Shown one piece after another: positions 15,704-23,708 of a stretch of 61,765 nucleotides of DNA; within the stretch, counting starts at the first letter, position 1; each line of letters starts with the position of its first letter. Under the pieces are notes generated by a model. It had not been told where the DNA came from, made no database searches, and saw only the letters and a program-made list of their open reading frames with translations. The translations under genes were made by a program, and so were the position numbers. The DNA comes from Hymenobacter psychrophilus (GTDB taxonomy: Bacteria; Bacteroidota; Bacteroidia; Cytophagales; Hymenobacteraceae): positions 7,173-68,937 of the forward strand of contig NZ_FNOV01000007.1 of the NCBI RefSeq assembly GCF_900107135.1. The letters run 5' to 3'.

Positions 15704-15768
15704 GGCCTTTACTTTGGAGTGAAGCAGTGGTCAGTAAAGCAAAGCTTTCGCCTCAGCTTACGACCTGA

Positions 15769-16647
15769 CTACGAGCCAAAAACAAGCTGCAAAACGGCCA
15801 GCACGGGCAGAATAAACAGGAAGGCATCGAACCGGTCGAGCAGGCCGCCGTGACCAGGCATAATGCGGCCCGAATCCTTCACGCCCACGCTGCGCTTGAG
15901 CATCGACTCGGCTAAATCGCCCAGCGGGCCGAATACGGCCACTACGCCGGCCACCACCAGGCGGTAGGCCAGCGAAAGTTCGGGCAGCAACCAGCCCAGG
16001 GCGGCGCCCACCAGCAGCGTAAACACGAAGCCGCCCACGGCCCCCTCCCAGGTTTTGCCGGGCGAGATTTTTGGGGCCAGCTTGTGCTTGCCCAAGGTTT
16101 TGCCGGCCGCGTAGGCCCCGATATCGGACGCCCAGACTAGAAACAGCAGCGCGAATACGCGGCGGTAGTCGTAGCCCCCCGGCCCGCTGAAGGCCAGTAC
16201 CGTGAGCAGGCTCATGGGCAGGCTCACGTAGAGTAAACCGAGCAATGCCACGCCCACATTGGAGAACGGTGCGAAGGGCTGGTTGGGGCGGGGCCAGGAA
16301 TACATTTCGCGCAGAATCAGCAGCACCGGCAGTAGCACAATCAGGCCAATGGCCGAGTTGCGCAGGTAGCCCAGGTCGGCCACGGGCAGCGGTACGGCCG
16401 CGTTGGTAAGCGTCCGGAAACCGGTGAGGGCAGCTATGCTGGCAAACAGCAGCAGGCTGATGGCCACGCCCAGCATGGCGGCCGGCTTGTAGCCCGCCTG
16501 GCGCATCATGCGGTAAAACTCGATGAGCATGCGCGCCTGTACCAGGGCAAAGAGCAGGGCAAAAGTCCAGGCGCTCAGCCACACGCTGCCCAGCAGCAGC
16601 GCGGCCCCCAGCAGACCAAAAATAATGCGCTGGCTTAAGTTGGACAT
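15769..16647 (-). CDS. cdsA: Phosphatidate cytidylyltransferase
   Basis: 292 residues from ATG 16647 (MSNLSQRIIFGLLG). The upstream open frame to 16818 has no export or membrane logic, so it is excluded. About eight hydrophobic segments are visible. The C-terminal CDP-diglyceride synthetase signature is intact: DLAESMLKRSVGVKDSG, then RIMPGHGGLLDRFDAF. The enzyme makes CDP-diacylglycerol from phosphatidate and CTP in the inner membrane, the shared precursor of PE (through PssA and Psd) and PG. It is followed upstream by the CPBP protease gene on the same strand (about 200 bp gap), a pairing that may be one transcription unit. Confidence 0.94.
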   Translation of the reverse strand: MSNLSQRIIFGLLGAALLLGSVWLSAWTFALLFALVQARMLIEFYRMMRQAGYKPAAMLGVAISLLLFASIAALTGFRTLTNAAVPLPVADLGYLRNSAIGLIVLLPVLLILREMYSWPRPNQPFAPFSNVGVALLGLLYVSLPMSLLTVLAFSGPGGYDYRRVFALLFLVWASDIGAYAAGKTLGKHKLAPKISPGKTWEGAVGGFVFTLLVGAALGWLLPELSLAYRLVVAGVVAVFGPLGDLAESMLKRSVGVKDSGRIMPGHGGLLDRFDAFLFILPVLAVLQLVFGS

Positions 16648-16845
16648 CGGGGCTTTAGCGGCTTCAGACAATGGTTTTGAGCTTTTGGCTACAGCCCTTA
16701 GCTGGTAGCTTTTCGTGGAAGCAAGGGATAGGTATCGGCGGGTCAATTTCCGCACAAAATCCGAAAGTGGACTCTCGGCACCGGCAAGTAGAATCTGGGC
16801 CCGCGAGCGAGCTGCCAACAGGTGCTGGCTGACGGCTTAGAAAGG

Positions 16846-17892
16846 CTACGCTCTCGTCGTGTCGATGCCGTCGTGGCTGAGGGTGCGGCCGGGCGGAACC
16901 GGGGCATCGGCGGTGTGCACGGCCACGCCGCGGCGGCCCAGCGTGTGCATTTGGGTGGGTGGCCCATCGTCGAAGGGACGCTGCATGCGCTGGTAGAGGT
17001 ACCAGAGCAACCCGGCGCACACCAGTACCGAGGCCAGCACCCAGTACCAGGGCAGCGCTTCGGTCGAGTCGGGGTCGAAATCGGTGGCCGACCACTCGCG
17101 CTGCCGGGCGTAGAGCAGCACCAGCTGAAAGGCGTTCTGGGCAAAGTGGGCCGCCATGGGCACCAGAATATTGCCGCTCCACTCATATAGATAGCCCAGC
17201 AACAGCCCCAGCACGAAACGTGGAAAAAAGCCCAGAAACTGGAAGTGGATGGCGCTGAAAATGGCCGCCGCCAGCCAGATGCCCACGTGCCGGGAGCCGC
17301 TCCACTGCACGAGGTTGCGCTGAATAACACCCCGGAAAAACAGCTCCTCGCTAACGGCTGGCACCACCCCAATAACGAGCAGCGCCGCCACAAAGCGGGC
17401 CGGCGACGAGAAGTTAGTCAGGTATTTGATGGTACTCTGGGCAGTTTCTTCGGCTTGGCGGGCCAGCTCCTCCCAGTGGGCCAGGGCCGCGGGTAGGTGC
17501 AGCTTGGCGTTCCAGGCAATGAGCACCGACATGGCCGGCAGGCTGGCCACAATCAGTACGCCCGCCAGCAGCAGCCAGCCCAGCGGTACCCAGCGGCGGG
17601 GGGCAAAGTAGTCGGGCAGCTCGTAGCCCGTGAGCTTGGCCAGCGCCACGGCGGCCCCCCCGAAGCCGCCGAGCAGCAGCAGGCCCTGGCTGAGCATCGA
17701 AATTTCCCAGCCGTTGGCGTAGTTGCTGGGCTGCTGCTGCACGTTGCCGAGCGCCATGAGGCCCACGCCATACAGCAGGTTGCTGGCAATGGCAATCAGC
17801 AGCATGCTCAGGCAGGCAGTGGCCACCAGCAGCACCAGCAGCAGTGCCAGGTTGGCCAGCGGGTGCAGCCGGCTCGAAACGAAACCTTTCAT
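16846..17892 (-). CDS. CPBP family intramembrane metalloprotease
   Basis: 348 residues with about eight hydrophobic segments. The CPBP/Abi motifs are present: VSEELFFRGVIQR (motif 1, paired glutamates and arginine), FSAIHFQFLGFFPRFVLGLLLG (motif 2, histidine) and ILVPMAAHFAQNAF (motif 3, histidine and asparagine). These residues bind zinc in Rce1-like proteases. Bacterial members process or degrade membrane or prenylated peptides, or act in bacteriocin immunity; which applies here is unknown. The C-terminal 60 residues are hydrophilic and histidine/arginine rich. It is placed before cdsA on the same strand. Confidence 0.88.
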   Translation of the reverse strand: MKGFVSSRLHPLANLALLLVLLVATACLSMLLIAIASNLLYGVGLMALGNVQQQPSNYANGWEISMLSQGLLLLGGFGGAAVALAKLTGYELPDYFAPRRWVPLGWLLLAGVLIVASLPAMSVLIAWNAKLHLPAALAHWEELARQAEETAQSTIKYLTNFSSPARFVAALLVIGVVPAVSEELFFRGVIQRNLVQWSGSRHVGIWLAAAIFSAIHFQFLGFFPRFVLGLLLGYLYEWSGNILVPMAAHFAQNAFQLVLLYARQREWSATDFDPDSTEALPWYWVLASVLVCAGLLWYLYQRMQRPFDDGPPTQMHTLGRRGVAVHTADAPVPPGRTLSHDGIDTTRA

Positions 17893-17948
17893 GGTAGGGG
17901 CAGGGTTGGAGTTTGAGAAGACCAGGGGCGTTGGCCCCTAACTAATCG

Positions 17949-17956
17949 TAAATTTG
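17949..17956 (+). promoter_or_regulatory. dusB promoter -7 element
   Basis: TAAATTTG matches TAnnTTTG, 105 bp before dusB. Two AGCTAACAG-type heptamer remnants (18021 onward) lie between it and the gene. Confidence 0.5.
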
Positions 17957-18060
17957 CGCAAAATACCAGAGGTGGCGTCAGCCGGCCCGCTCTGGTTTTC
18001 CTCTTTCGTCCTCAATCACAAGCTAACAGCCCGCCGCTCCAAGCTAACAGCTGCTATTTC

Positions 18061-19050
18061 ATGGTTCATATCCGCAACATTGCCCTGCCCGATTTCCCGC
18101 TTTTGCTCGCGCCCATGGAGGACGTGTCGGACCCGCCGTTCAGGGCCGTGTGCAAGCAGGGTGGGGCCGATTTGATGTACACCGAGTTCATTTCGTCGGA
18201 AGGTCTGATTCGGGCCGCTGCCAAAAGCCGCCAGAAGCTCGACGTGTTCGACTACGAGCGGCCCATCGGCATCCAGCTCTTCGGCTCCGATGTGGCTACC
18301 ATGGGCGAGTGCGCCCGCCTCAGTACCGAGGCCGGCCCCGACCTGATCGACATCAACTACGGCTGCCCCGTGAAGCAGGTGGCCTGCCGGGGCGCCGGGG
18401 CCGCCCTGCTGCGCGACATTCCGAAAATGGTGGAAATGACGGCCGCCGTGGTGCGGGCCACTCATTTGCCGGTAACCGTGAAAACCCGCCTGGGTTGGGA
18501 TGAGGACACCAAAAACGTGGAGGAAGTGGCCGAGCGCCTCCAGGACGTGGGCATCGAGGCCCTCACGGTGCACGGCCGCACCCGCGTGCAGATGTACAAG
18601 GGCGAGGCCGACTGGCGGCTGATTGCGGCCATCAAGAACAACCCGCGCATCAAAATCCCCATCTTCGGCAACGGCGACATCGACTCGGCCCAGAAAGCGG
18701 TGGAGTACAAGAACCGCTACGGCGTGGATGGCATCATGATTGGCCGGGCCGCCATCGGCTACCCTTGGATTTTCCGGGAGGTAAAGCACTACGTGGCCAC
18801 CGGCGAGCTGCTGGCCCCGCCCACCGTGGAGGAGCGCGTGCAAGCCTGCCGCATGCACTTCGAGAAGAGCCTGGAGTGGAAAGGCCCCCGCGCCGGCGTG
18901 TTCGAAATGCGCCGCCACTACGCCCAGTACTTCCGCGGCCTCGAAGGCGCCCGCCAGTGGCGCAGCCGCCTCGTGGATACCAACGACCCGCTGGAAATCC
19001 ACCACATTCTGGATGAAATAACCGCCGCCGAGCCGATGCTGGTGGGGTAG
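18061..19050 (+). CDS. dusB: tRNA-dihydrouridine synthase B
   Basis: 329 residues, a TIM-barrel flavoenzyme. Seen are LLAPMEDVSDPPFRAVCK (the APM.gvtD.pFR start of the family), IGIQLFGSD, DLIDINYGCPVKQVACRGAGAALL with the catalytic cysteine, VKTRLGWDEDTKN, LTVHGRTRVQMYKGEADW and IPIFGNGDI, followed by MIGRAAIGYPWIFRE. The enzyme reduces specific uridines in the tRNA D-loop with FMN and NADPH. The length is normal. The start ATG follows a heptamer-like sequence and has no Shine-Dalgarno, in keeping with Bacteroidetes. Confidence 0.95.
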   Translation: MVHIRNIALPDFPLLLAPMEDVSDPPFRAVCKQGGADLMYTEFISSEGLIRAAAKSRQKLDVFDYERPIGIQLFGSDVATMGECARLSTEAGPDLIDINYGCPVKQVACRGAGAALLRDIPKMVEMTAAVVRATHLPVTVKTRLGWDEDTKNVEEVAERLQDVGIEALTVHGRTRVQMYKGEADWRLIAAIKNNPRIKIPIFGNGDIDSAQKAVEYKNRYGVDGIMIGRAAIGYPWIFREVKHYVATGELLAPPTVEERVQACRMHFEKSLEWKGPRAGVFEMRRHYAQYFRGLEGARQWRSRLVDTNDPLEIHHILDEITAAEPMLVG

Positions 19051-19167
19051 GCATTTGCCCATTAATGAAGAGGGCGCAAGGTGGGCGGTGCGCCTGGCAA
19101 ATGCCCGGCTCATCGGCCAGCTATGCAGTTTGATTTTAGTCGGTTTCTGCCTTACCTTTTGCGGGCT

Positions 19168-20487
19168 ATGACGAAATCTTCCAAGCTGTTACGCACCCTG
19201 CTGGCCGTTGGCGCTACGCTGCTGCTACCGCTCCAATTTGCTGCTGCCCAAGGCCCCTGGGTGGATCAGCAGTACCCGGCTTATTCGGGGGGCTTTGTGA
19301 TTTATAGCCGGCTGACGTTGCCCGGCCCTACCAGTGTCTGGGGTTTTCGGGCGCAGTCGGGGCCGGGTAGCGACACGAACAGCAACCACCAGATTATTTT
19401 CTCGCCCGACGATGGCCAGACCTGGCAGAACCGGCGCTTTCCGGCCAGCCTGCGCGATGCCTGCACCACCGATGGCCTGCACAGCTGGGCGCTGAACTTT
19501 GATGCCGGCTCGAAGGCAATCCAGTTGCTGTACACGGCTACGGGTCCGGCAGCGCTGGCTCCGCTGCCTACGGCTCCTCCGCAGGATGCTCGGCTGATCC
19601 GGTTCTTCAGCAACGAAAACGGGGTAATAGTGGGCGACCCCGGCACCGCCACCACCTGGCCGCTGTACCGCACCACCAACGGCGGCGCGAGCTGGACGGC
19701 CGTGGCGCTGCCACCTCCGCGCCTGGCCAACGACGTGAGTGGGAGCACGGCCAACCTGTGTCAGCTAGGCAACTCGTTGTGGGTGCCCACGAGTGGGCGG
19801 CAGCTGTTGTTCACCCACGACCAGGGCCAAATCTGGCAAACTGCTACGCTGCCCACTACCGGCGCGGCCCGGTCGTTGGCCTTCAGCAACGCTACAAGTG
19901 GTCTGCTGCTGACGGATAAAAGGGAGTTGCTGACCACCACCGACGGCGGCAAAACCTGGACCCCTATCGCCCCGACCGGGGCTTTGCATTACGCCGGGGG
20001 AATAGTCGCGGTGCCGGGCACCAACACGTATCTGTCGTTCGGATTCGTAAACACCATCAACCCGGAACCCGCCGCGTACGGAACCGCCCTATCGGTGGAT
20101 GGAGGACTGAGCTGGCGGACACTGGACAAGGATGTGCTGTTCGCGTCGATGGCCGCTAGTTCCGCCACCCGGGCCTGGGCGGGTGAATACACCACGGCCA
20201 AACTCTACCGGACCAGTTCGCTGGTACTGGGCAGCACCAACGCCCGGCCCCAGGCGGCGGCGCTGGCCTACCCCAACCCCGGCACCGGCCAGTTCCGGCT
20301 AGCCCCCGCCACCCACCCGCGCCACCTCACGCTCACCGACGCGCTGGGCCGCCAGCAGCGCGAACTTACGTTGCCCGCCGGCGCCACGGCCCTCGACCTT
20401 AGCGGCTGCCGGCCCGGCCTGTACGTGCTCACCAGCACCGCCCAGGGCCAGACGCAAACCCAGCGCCTCGTGCTCACGGCGCCGTAG
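19168..20487 (+). CDS. T9SS-exported beta-propeller protein
   Basis: 439 residues from ATG 19168, which gives a normal signal peptide (MTKSSKLLRTLLAVGATLLL..FAAAQ); an upstream ATG at 19123 is possible but poorer. The body repeats a motif of S/T-x-D-G-G-x-T/S-W (TNGGASWTA, HDQGQIWQT, TDGGKTWTP, VDGGLSWRT) about every 45-60 residues, the Asp-box/Ycf48-like propeller pattern. The last 75 residues form a type A T9SS sorting domain (LAYPNPGTGQF, LTDALGRQQREL, LSGCRPGLYVL). It should be carried through the outer membrane by the Por system and attached or released. The ligand is unknown. Confidence 0.88.
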   Translation: MTKSSKLLRTLLAVGATLLLPLQFAAAQGPWVDQQYPAYSGGFVIYSRLTLPGPTSVWGFRAQSGPGSDTNSNHQIIFSPDDGQTWQNRRFPASLRDACTTDGLHSWALNFDAGSKAIQLLYTATGPAALAPLPTAPPQDARLIRFFSNENGVIVGDPGTATTWPLYRTTNGGASWTAVALPPPRLANDVSGSTANLCQLGNSLWVPTSGRQLLFTHDQGQIWQTATLPTTGAARSLAFSNATSGLLLTDKRELLTTTDGGKTWTPIAPTGALHYAGGIVAVPGTNTYLSFGFVNTINPEPAAYGTALSVDGGLSWRTLDKDVLFASMAASSATRAWAGEYTTAKLYRTSSLVLGSTNARPQAAALAYPNPGTGQFRLAPATHPRHLTLTDALGRQQRELTLPAGATALDLSGCRPGLYVLTSTAQGQTQTQRLVLTAP

Positions 20488-20553
20488 GGTAGGCACGAGG
20501 TGGCGAGCGGGCGGCGGGTACCAGATTCTGGTACGTTCCGAGGCCAGTGCAGC

Positions 20554-20561
20554 TACCTTTG
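20554..20561 (+). promoter_or_regulatory. Promoter -7 element of the DMT transporter
   Basis: TACCTTTG, followed by CGG, matches TAnnTTTG, 48 bp before the GTG start. Confidence 0.62.
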
Positions 20562-20608
20562 CGGAAGTCGGCTGTATTCCGGCCTTGCTTCCGTTATGCT
20601 GCTCCGCT

Positions 20609-21568
20609 GTGTCTGCTCCCATTAATTCTTCGTCTGTTTCTGCCGTTCCGCTTGCCGCTCCGGCCCCGCCGCCGGCGCCTACCACTACGGCCTGGGTGCT
20701 GCTGCTGGTGCTGGCGGGCATCTGGGGTACCTCGTTTATTCTGATGAAGAAGGGGCTGGTGGTGTTTTCGGCCCTGGAGCTAGGCGCCACGCGGGTGAGC
20801 GTGGCGGCGTTGCTGCTGCTGCCGTTTGCGCTGCGCCACGTAGGCCGCGTAAACCGCGAGAAGTTTAAGTGGCTGCTGCTGAGCGGCGTGGTAGGCACGC
20901 TGCTGCCGGCCTTCCTGTTTGCCTACGCCGAAACCCGGCTGGCCTCGGGCCTGGCGGGCGTGCTCAACGCCCTCACGGCGGTGTTTACGCTGGTGATAGG
21001 GGCGGCTTTTTTCGGGCAGAAGCTCACCGGGCTGCGGGTGCTGGGTATTGCGCTGGGCCTGGTGGGTACGCTGGTGCTGATGCTGCTGGGTGGCAGCGCG
21101 GCGGCCGGCACCGCCCCGGCCGGTGGAGCCGGCAACGCCTGGTACGGCCTGTTCATTGTAGCCGCTACGCTGGGCTACGGCGTGAGTGTGAACGTGATTA
21201 AGCGCCACCTGAGCGACATCCCGGCGCTGGCCGTAACGGGGCTGCTGTTACTCTTTATTGGGGGGCCGGCGCTGGCGTTCCTGCTGCTGGGTACCGATTT
21301 CCTGGGCAAGCTGGCCACCGTGCCCGGGGCCTGGCCGGCCTTCGGCTACATTGCCCTGCTGGCCACCATGAGCACGGCCGTGGCCATGGTGCTGTTCAAC
21401 CGGCTCATCCAAACCTCCACGGCCCTGTTTGCGGCCTCCAACACCTACCTCATCCCGGTAGTAGCCCTGGGCTGGGGCCTGCTCGATGGGGAGCAATTCA
21501 ATCTGTGGCATCTGCTGGGCATGGTTATTATTCTGGTCAGCGTGGCCATCATCCACCGGGCGAAGTGA
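20609..21568 (+). CDS. EamA/DMT family transporter
   Basis: About 319 residues from a GTG at 20609 (protein MSAPINSSS); an upstream TTG at 20585 is less likely given the promoter spacing. Ten hydrophobic helices in two EamA repeats are visible. The first begins VLLLVLAGIWGTSFILMKKG, typical of RhaT/EamA proteins, and the second around LFIVAATLGYGVSVNVIKRH. The Ala/Pro-rich N-terminus (residues 10-30) is a cytosolic tail. These carriers export metabolites or amino acids; the substrate is not predictable. The middle loop GGSAAAGTAPAGGAGN is low complexity. Confidence 0.87.
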   Translation: MSAPINSSSVSAVPLAAPAPPPAPTTTAWVLLLVLAGIWGTSFILMKKGLVVFSALELGATRVSVAALLLLPFALRHVGRVNREKFKWLLLSGVVGTLLPAFLFAYAETRLASGLAGVLNALTAVFTLVIGAAFFGQKLTGLRVLGIALGLVGTLVLMLLGGSAAAGTAPAGGAGNAWYGLFIVAATLGYGVSVNVIKRHLSDIPALAVTGLLLLFIGGPALAFLLLGTDFLGKLATVPGAWPAFGYIALLATMSTAVAMVLFNRLIQTSTALFAASNTYLIPVVALGWGLLDGEQFNLWHLLGMVIILVSVAIIHRAK

Positions 21569-21570
21569 TT

Positions 21571-22155
21571 CTAGTCAGCAGACGATTGTTGTACTTGAAT
21601 AGAATTAAAAAACTGTAGTCGTTCTGCCTCTTCGAAGTCTCCGGACTGGCGTAATGGCAGAAAGTGCAGTTGATACACCGTTTTCCTAACTGTGAGGTTG
21701 CGAATGTATTTGATTACTAATGCTCCCTCAGCACTTATCATCTTGTATTTCACGGTAATTATATCAACGCCATCCTGTTCTGTTACGGACTGTTCCAGCA
21801 GGTTAGGGTAATCCTTGCCAAGCATCAGCGGAATAGCCCGGCCGGTATAATAGCTTTTGCGCGCCTCAAATGTGGGGGCCAATGTGGGCTCTTCCGCCAG
21901 TGGAATTCTAATCACTACGTACACCGCATTCGTATCACGTAGCACATATGCCTGGCTGTTTTGCACCATAGCATCCTGCTTGCGTGCTGGATCCGCAGCG
22001 GCCATAGTTCCCGGTACATCCATTTCCTGCGGTTGGGCGGGCAATTGCACGGTAAGCTGCTTATCGATGACGATAGTTTGCCAGGGGCTTTCCGGAGTAT
22101 GCCGGACACAACTGCTCCACAGTAAGCATAGAATCAGCAAGCGGGTATATTTCAT
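21571..22155 (-). CDS. Lipoprotein of unknown function
   Basis: 194 residues from ATG 22155, chosen because it gives a signal peptide with lipobox (MKYTRLLILCLLWSSC); the frame upstream is not signal-like. The mature part contains LTVQLPAQPQEM, YVLRDTNAVYVVIRIPL and YLRNLTVRKTVYQLHFLPLRQSG-type beta strands, and ends FFNSIQVQQSS. This resembles the general pattern of PsbP/DUF1795-like surface lipoproteins (a beta sheet with helices, ending F..SF..), but the family is not certain. Lower GC than its neighbours hints at acquisition. It converges on the DMT gene with only 2 bp between the stop codons. Confidence 0.75.
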   Translation of the reverse strand: MKYTRLLILCLLWSSCVRHTPESPWQTIVIDKQLTVQLPAQPQEMDVPGTMAAADPARKQDAMVQNSQAYVLRDTNAVYVVIRIPLAEEPTLAPTFEARKSYYTGRAIPLMLGKDYPNLLEQSVTEQDGVDIITVKYKMISAEGALVIKYIRNLTVRKTVYQLHFLPLRQSGDFEEAERLQFFNSIQVQQSSAD

Positions 22156-22208
22156 GAGTAATCTAATGAGCCTGATAGAGTAGCTCAATACTATGGTATT
22201 TCTCTCGT

Positions 22209-22853
22209 TTATCCATGCACATACGGCCACTCGTGGAATCGGGCGGGCAGGCCCAAACGGGCCGGGTGGGCGGCCAGATAGGTCAGTACGCGTTGCTGTT
22301 CCGCTTCATCCTGAATGGGTAATTCGTGGGAGCCGGGATGCCAAAAGTCGGCTTCGGGCGGGAGCTGGCCGCGCAACAGGCGGCGGGCCTGGGCGGCGGT
22401 GCGTTGCATGAGCAACTCGATGGTTTTGTAGAGCGAAAGACCTGCGGTGGCCGGCAGTACCAGCACGGCGTGCAGATGGCCCGGCAGTAGCACGAAGCCG
22501 GGCACCCGCAGGCCCTGCTCTTCCTGCATCAGTAGCTCGCCGGCCACCAACTCGGCCAATTTTTCGCGGCCCAGATAATCGGGTCCTACCGAATGGGCAT
22601 CGAGCAACGCATCGAAGGCGGCGAAGAACTGCTTTTCGGCCCGGCGGCTGGCGGCGGTGGGGTCGGGGGCGGTGCGGGCGGCCGCCTGGGCGGCTACGCG
22701 CTTCACCTGCAGCTCGCGGCCGGCCCGGGCAGGCACAGAGCCGGCCAGGCGCAACGTCAGTAGGATAGTTTCGTCGTCAGCCACGGCTAGCGTAACAGGT
22801 TTGTAGGCAATAAAGTAAATAGAGTGCTGCGCGTAAATTGGCCTGCTATGCAT
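22209..22853 (-). CDS. RAYT-like HUH transposase (Y1 family)
   Basis: 214 residues from ATG 22853; the longer frame overlaps the DoxX gene. VPGFVLLPGHLHAVLVLP (residues about 117-134) carries the HUH motif His126-Leu-His128, aligning with the LPEHMH region of E. coli TnpA-REP. TYLAAHPARLGLP supplies the candidate catalytic tyrosine (Tyr192), aligned with the YIYINP segment of that enzyme. FHEWPYVHG matches the usual DWP.SS end. An insertion of charged sequence (about 45-100) makes it longer than IS200 TnpA. RAYTs act on palindromic REP sequences. It is not flanked by obvious insertion-sequence ends, so it is probably a resident, domesticated member. Confidence 0.7.
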   Translation of the reverse strand: MHSRPIYAQHSIYFIAYKPVTLAVADDETILLTLRLAGSVPARAGRELQVKRVAAQAAARTAPDPTAASRRAEKQFFAAFDALLDAHSVGPDYLGREKLAELVAGELLMQEEQGLRVPGFVLLPGHLHAVLVLPATAGLSLYKTIELLMQRTAAQARRLLRGQLPPEADFWHPGSHELPIQDEAEQQRVLTYLAAHPARLGLPARFHEWPYVHG

Positions 22854-22891
22854 GGACCGCCGCCAGTATCGCGGCGGACTATTTCGTGCCG

Positions 22892-23311
22892 CTACGCTGG
22901 CGCCAGTGGGCTGGGCCGCCGGTCGAAGCACAGGCGGTTGTGCTGGCAATACAGAATCAGGGCGAAAATGAACAGGCCGTAGAGCATCTGCGAGCCCACG
23001 ATGGCCCATTCTTCGAGCAGGCTGCTACCCACAATCAAGCTCATCATTACCAGCATAGCGGCTACTAGCATCGGGCGCGTAAACAGGCCCAGCAGCAGCA
23101 GCAGGCCAATACCACCCTCCACGAAGGGCAGCACCGAGGCGAAGGCATTTACCAGCGGCGCGGGCAACGGCGTAGCCGCGAACTGCTTTACTAAGCCCGC
23201 CCGGAAGCCGGCCAGCTTGGGCAGGCGCACCAGCAAGTGCATCAAAAAATTAACGCCCAGCAGTAGGCGGCCCAGCACAAAGGCCAGTTCGGGGTTGGAA
23301 AGCTTCAGCAT
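22892..23311 (-). CDS. DoxX family membrane protein
   Basis: 139 residues from ATG 23311 (MLKLSNPELAFVLGR). Four transmembrane segments are visible. LGRLLLGVNFLMHL, LVNAFASVLPFVEGGIGLLLLLGLF and TRPMLVAAMLVMMSLI match the DoxX/SURF4-like fold. Members are found in redox and thiosulfate-related complexes, but most have no assigned role. It is a small integral membrane protein with a short basic/proline tail (DRRPSPLAPA). It is followed by the RAYT gene on the same strand after 38 bp, though a functional link is unlikely. Confidence 0.85.
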   Translation of the reverse strand: MLKLSNPELAFVLGRLLLGVNFLMHLLVRLPKLAGFRAGLVKQFAATPLPAPLVNAFASVLPFVEGGIGLLLLLGLFTRPMLVAAMLVMMSLIVGSSLLEEWAIVGSQMLYGLFIFALILYCQHNRLCFDRRPSPLAPA

Positions 23312-23661
23312 GGATACCCTTACGGCGCCTTCGCCCACAGGATGCACTAGCGGTACTGCCAGGCTTCGCTAACCGAAAGCCAAGCGCCGCTACCAAGGCC
23401 GTATTCATCTGGCTCGGTACGTCTGCGGCCAGGTTTTGCCCGACTGCCGCTACTGGCCGGCCGTGTCTTTGCTTGTCGTTGGCAGGCCTGCATTTTCCAC
23501 AATTATTCGGTTTAAGGTTCCCAACCGATTTCTCCGGCCTGGATTACTATGTCAGTAAAAGCGAAGGGCGGGAACAACTGTCGAATTCCACTTAAGTCGA
23601 GCTTCACCCGCTTTTAGGCCGTGTTCATCGAAAATTACGGTATCTGTATATAGCCACCTAC
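23312..23661. other. 350-bp intergenic region
   Basis: This lies between the divergent DoxX and TonB-receptor genes. No ORF, tRNA or known riboswitch fold was recognised. The last 40 bp lead into the receptor promoter. Nothing else is supported. Confidence 0.5.
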
Positions 23662-23669
23662 TACGTTTG
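23662..23669 (+). promoter_or_regulatory. Promoter -7 element of the TonB receptor
   Basis: TACGTTTG matches TAnnTTTG, 40 bp before the start codon at 23709. Confidence 0.62.
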
Positions 23670-23708
23670 CGGCCCCATTACACACGCCTTTTTGGCATTG
23701 CCACTTTC

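Noticed and set aside
22209..22853. Loss of the catalytic tyrosine in the RAYT-like protein
   Set aside because: At first the GSHEL segment seemed to replace a conserved tyrosine, but aligning with the YIYINP region of TnpA-REP leaves Tyr192 in place.
22854..23009. N-terminal extension of the RAYT-like protein
   Set aside because: It overlaps the DoxX coding sequence and has no family similarity.
23312..23661. Cobalamin-type riboswitch upstream of the TonB receptor
   Set aside because: No B12-box or other conserved riboswitch core could be found by eye in this gap.
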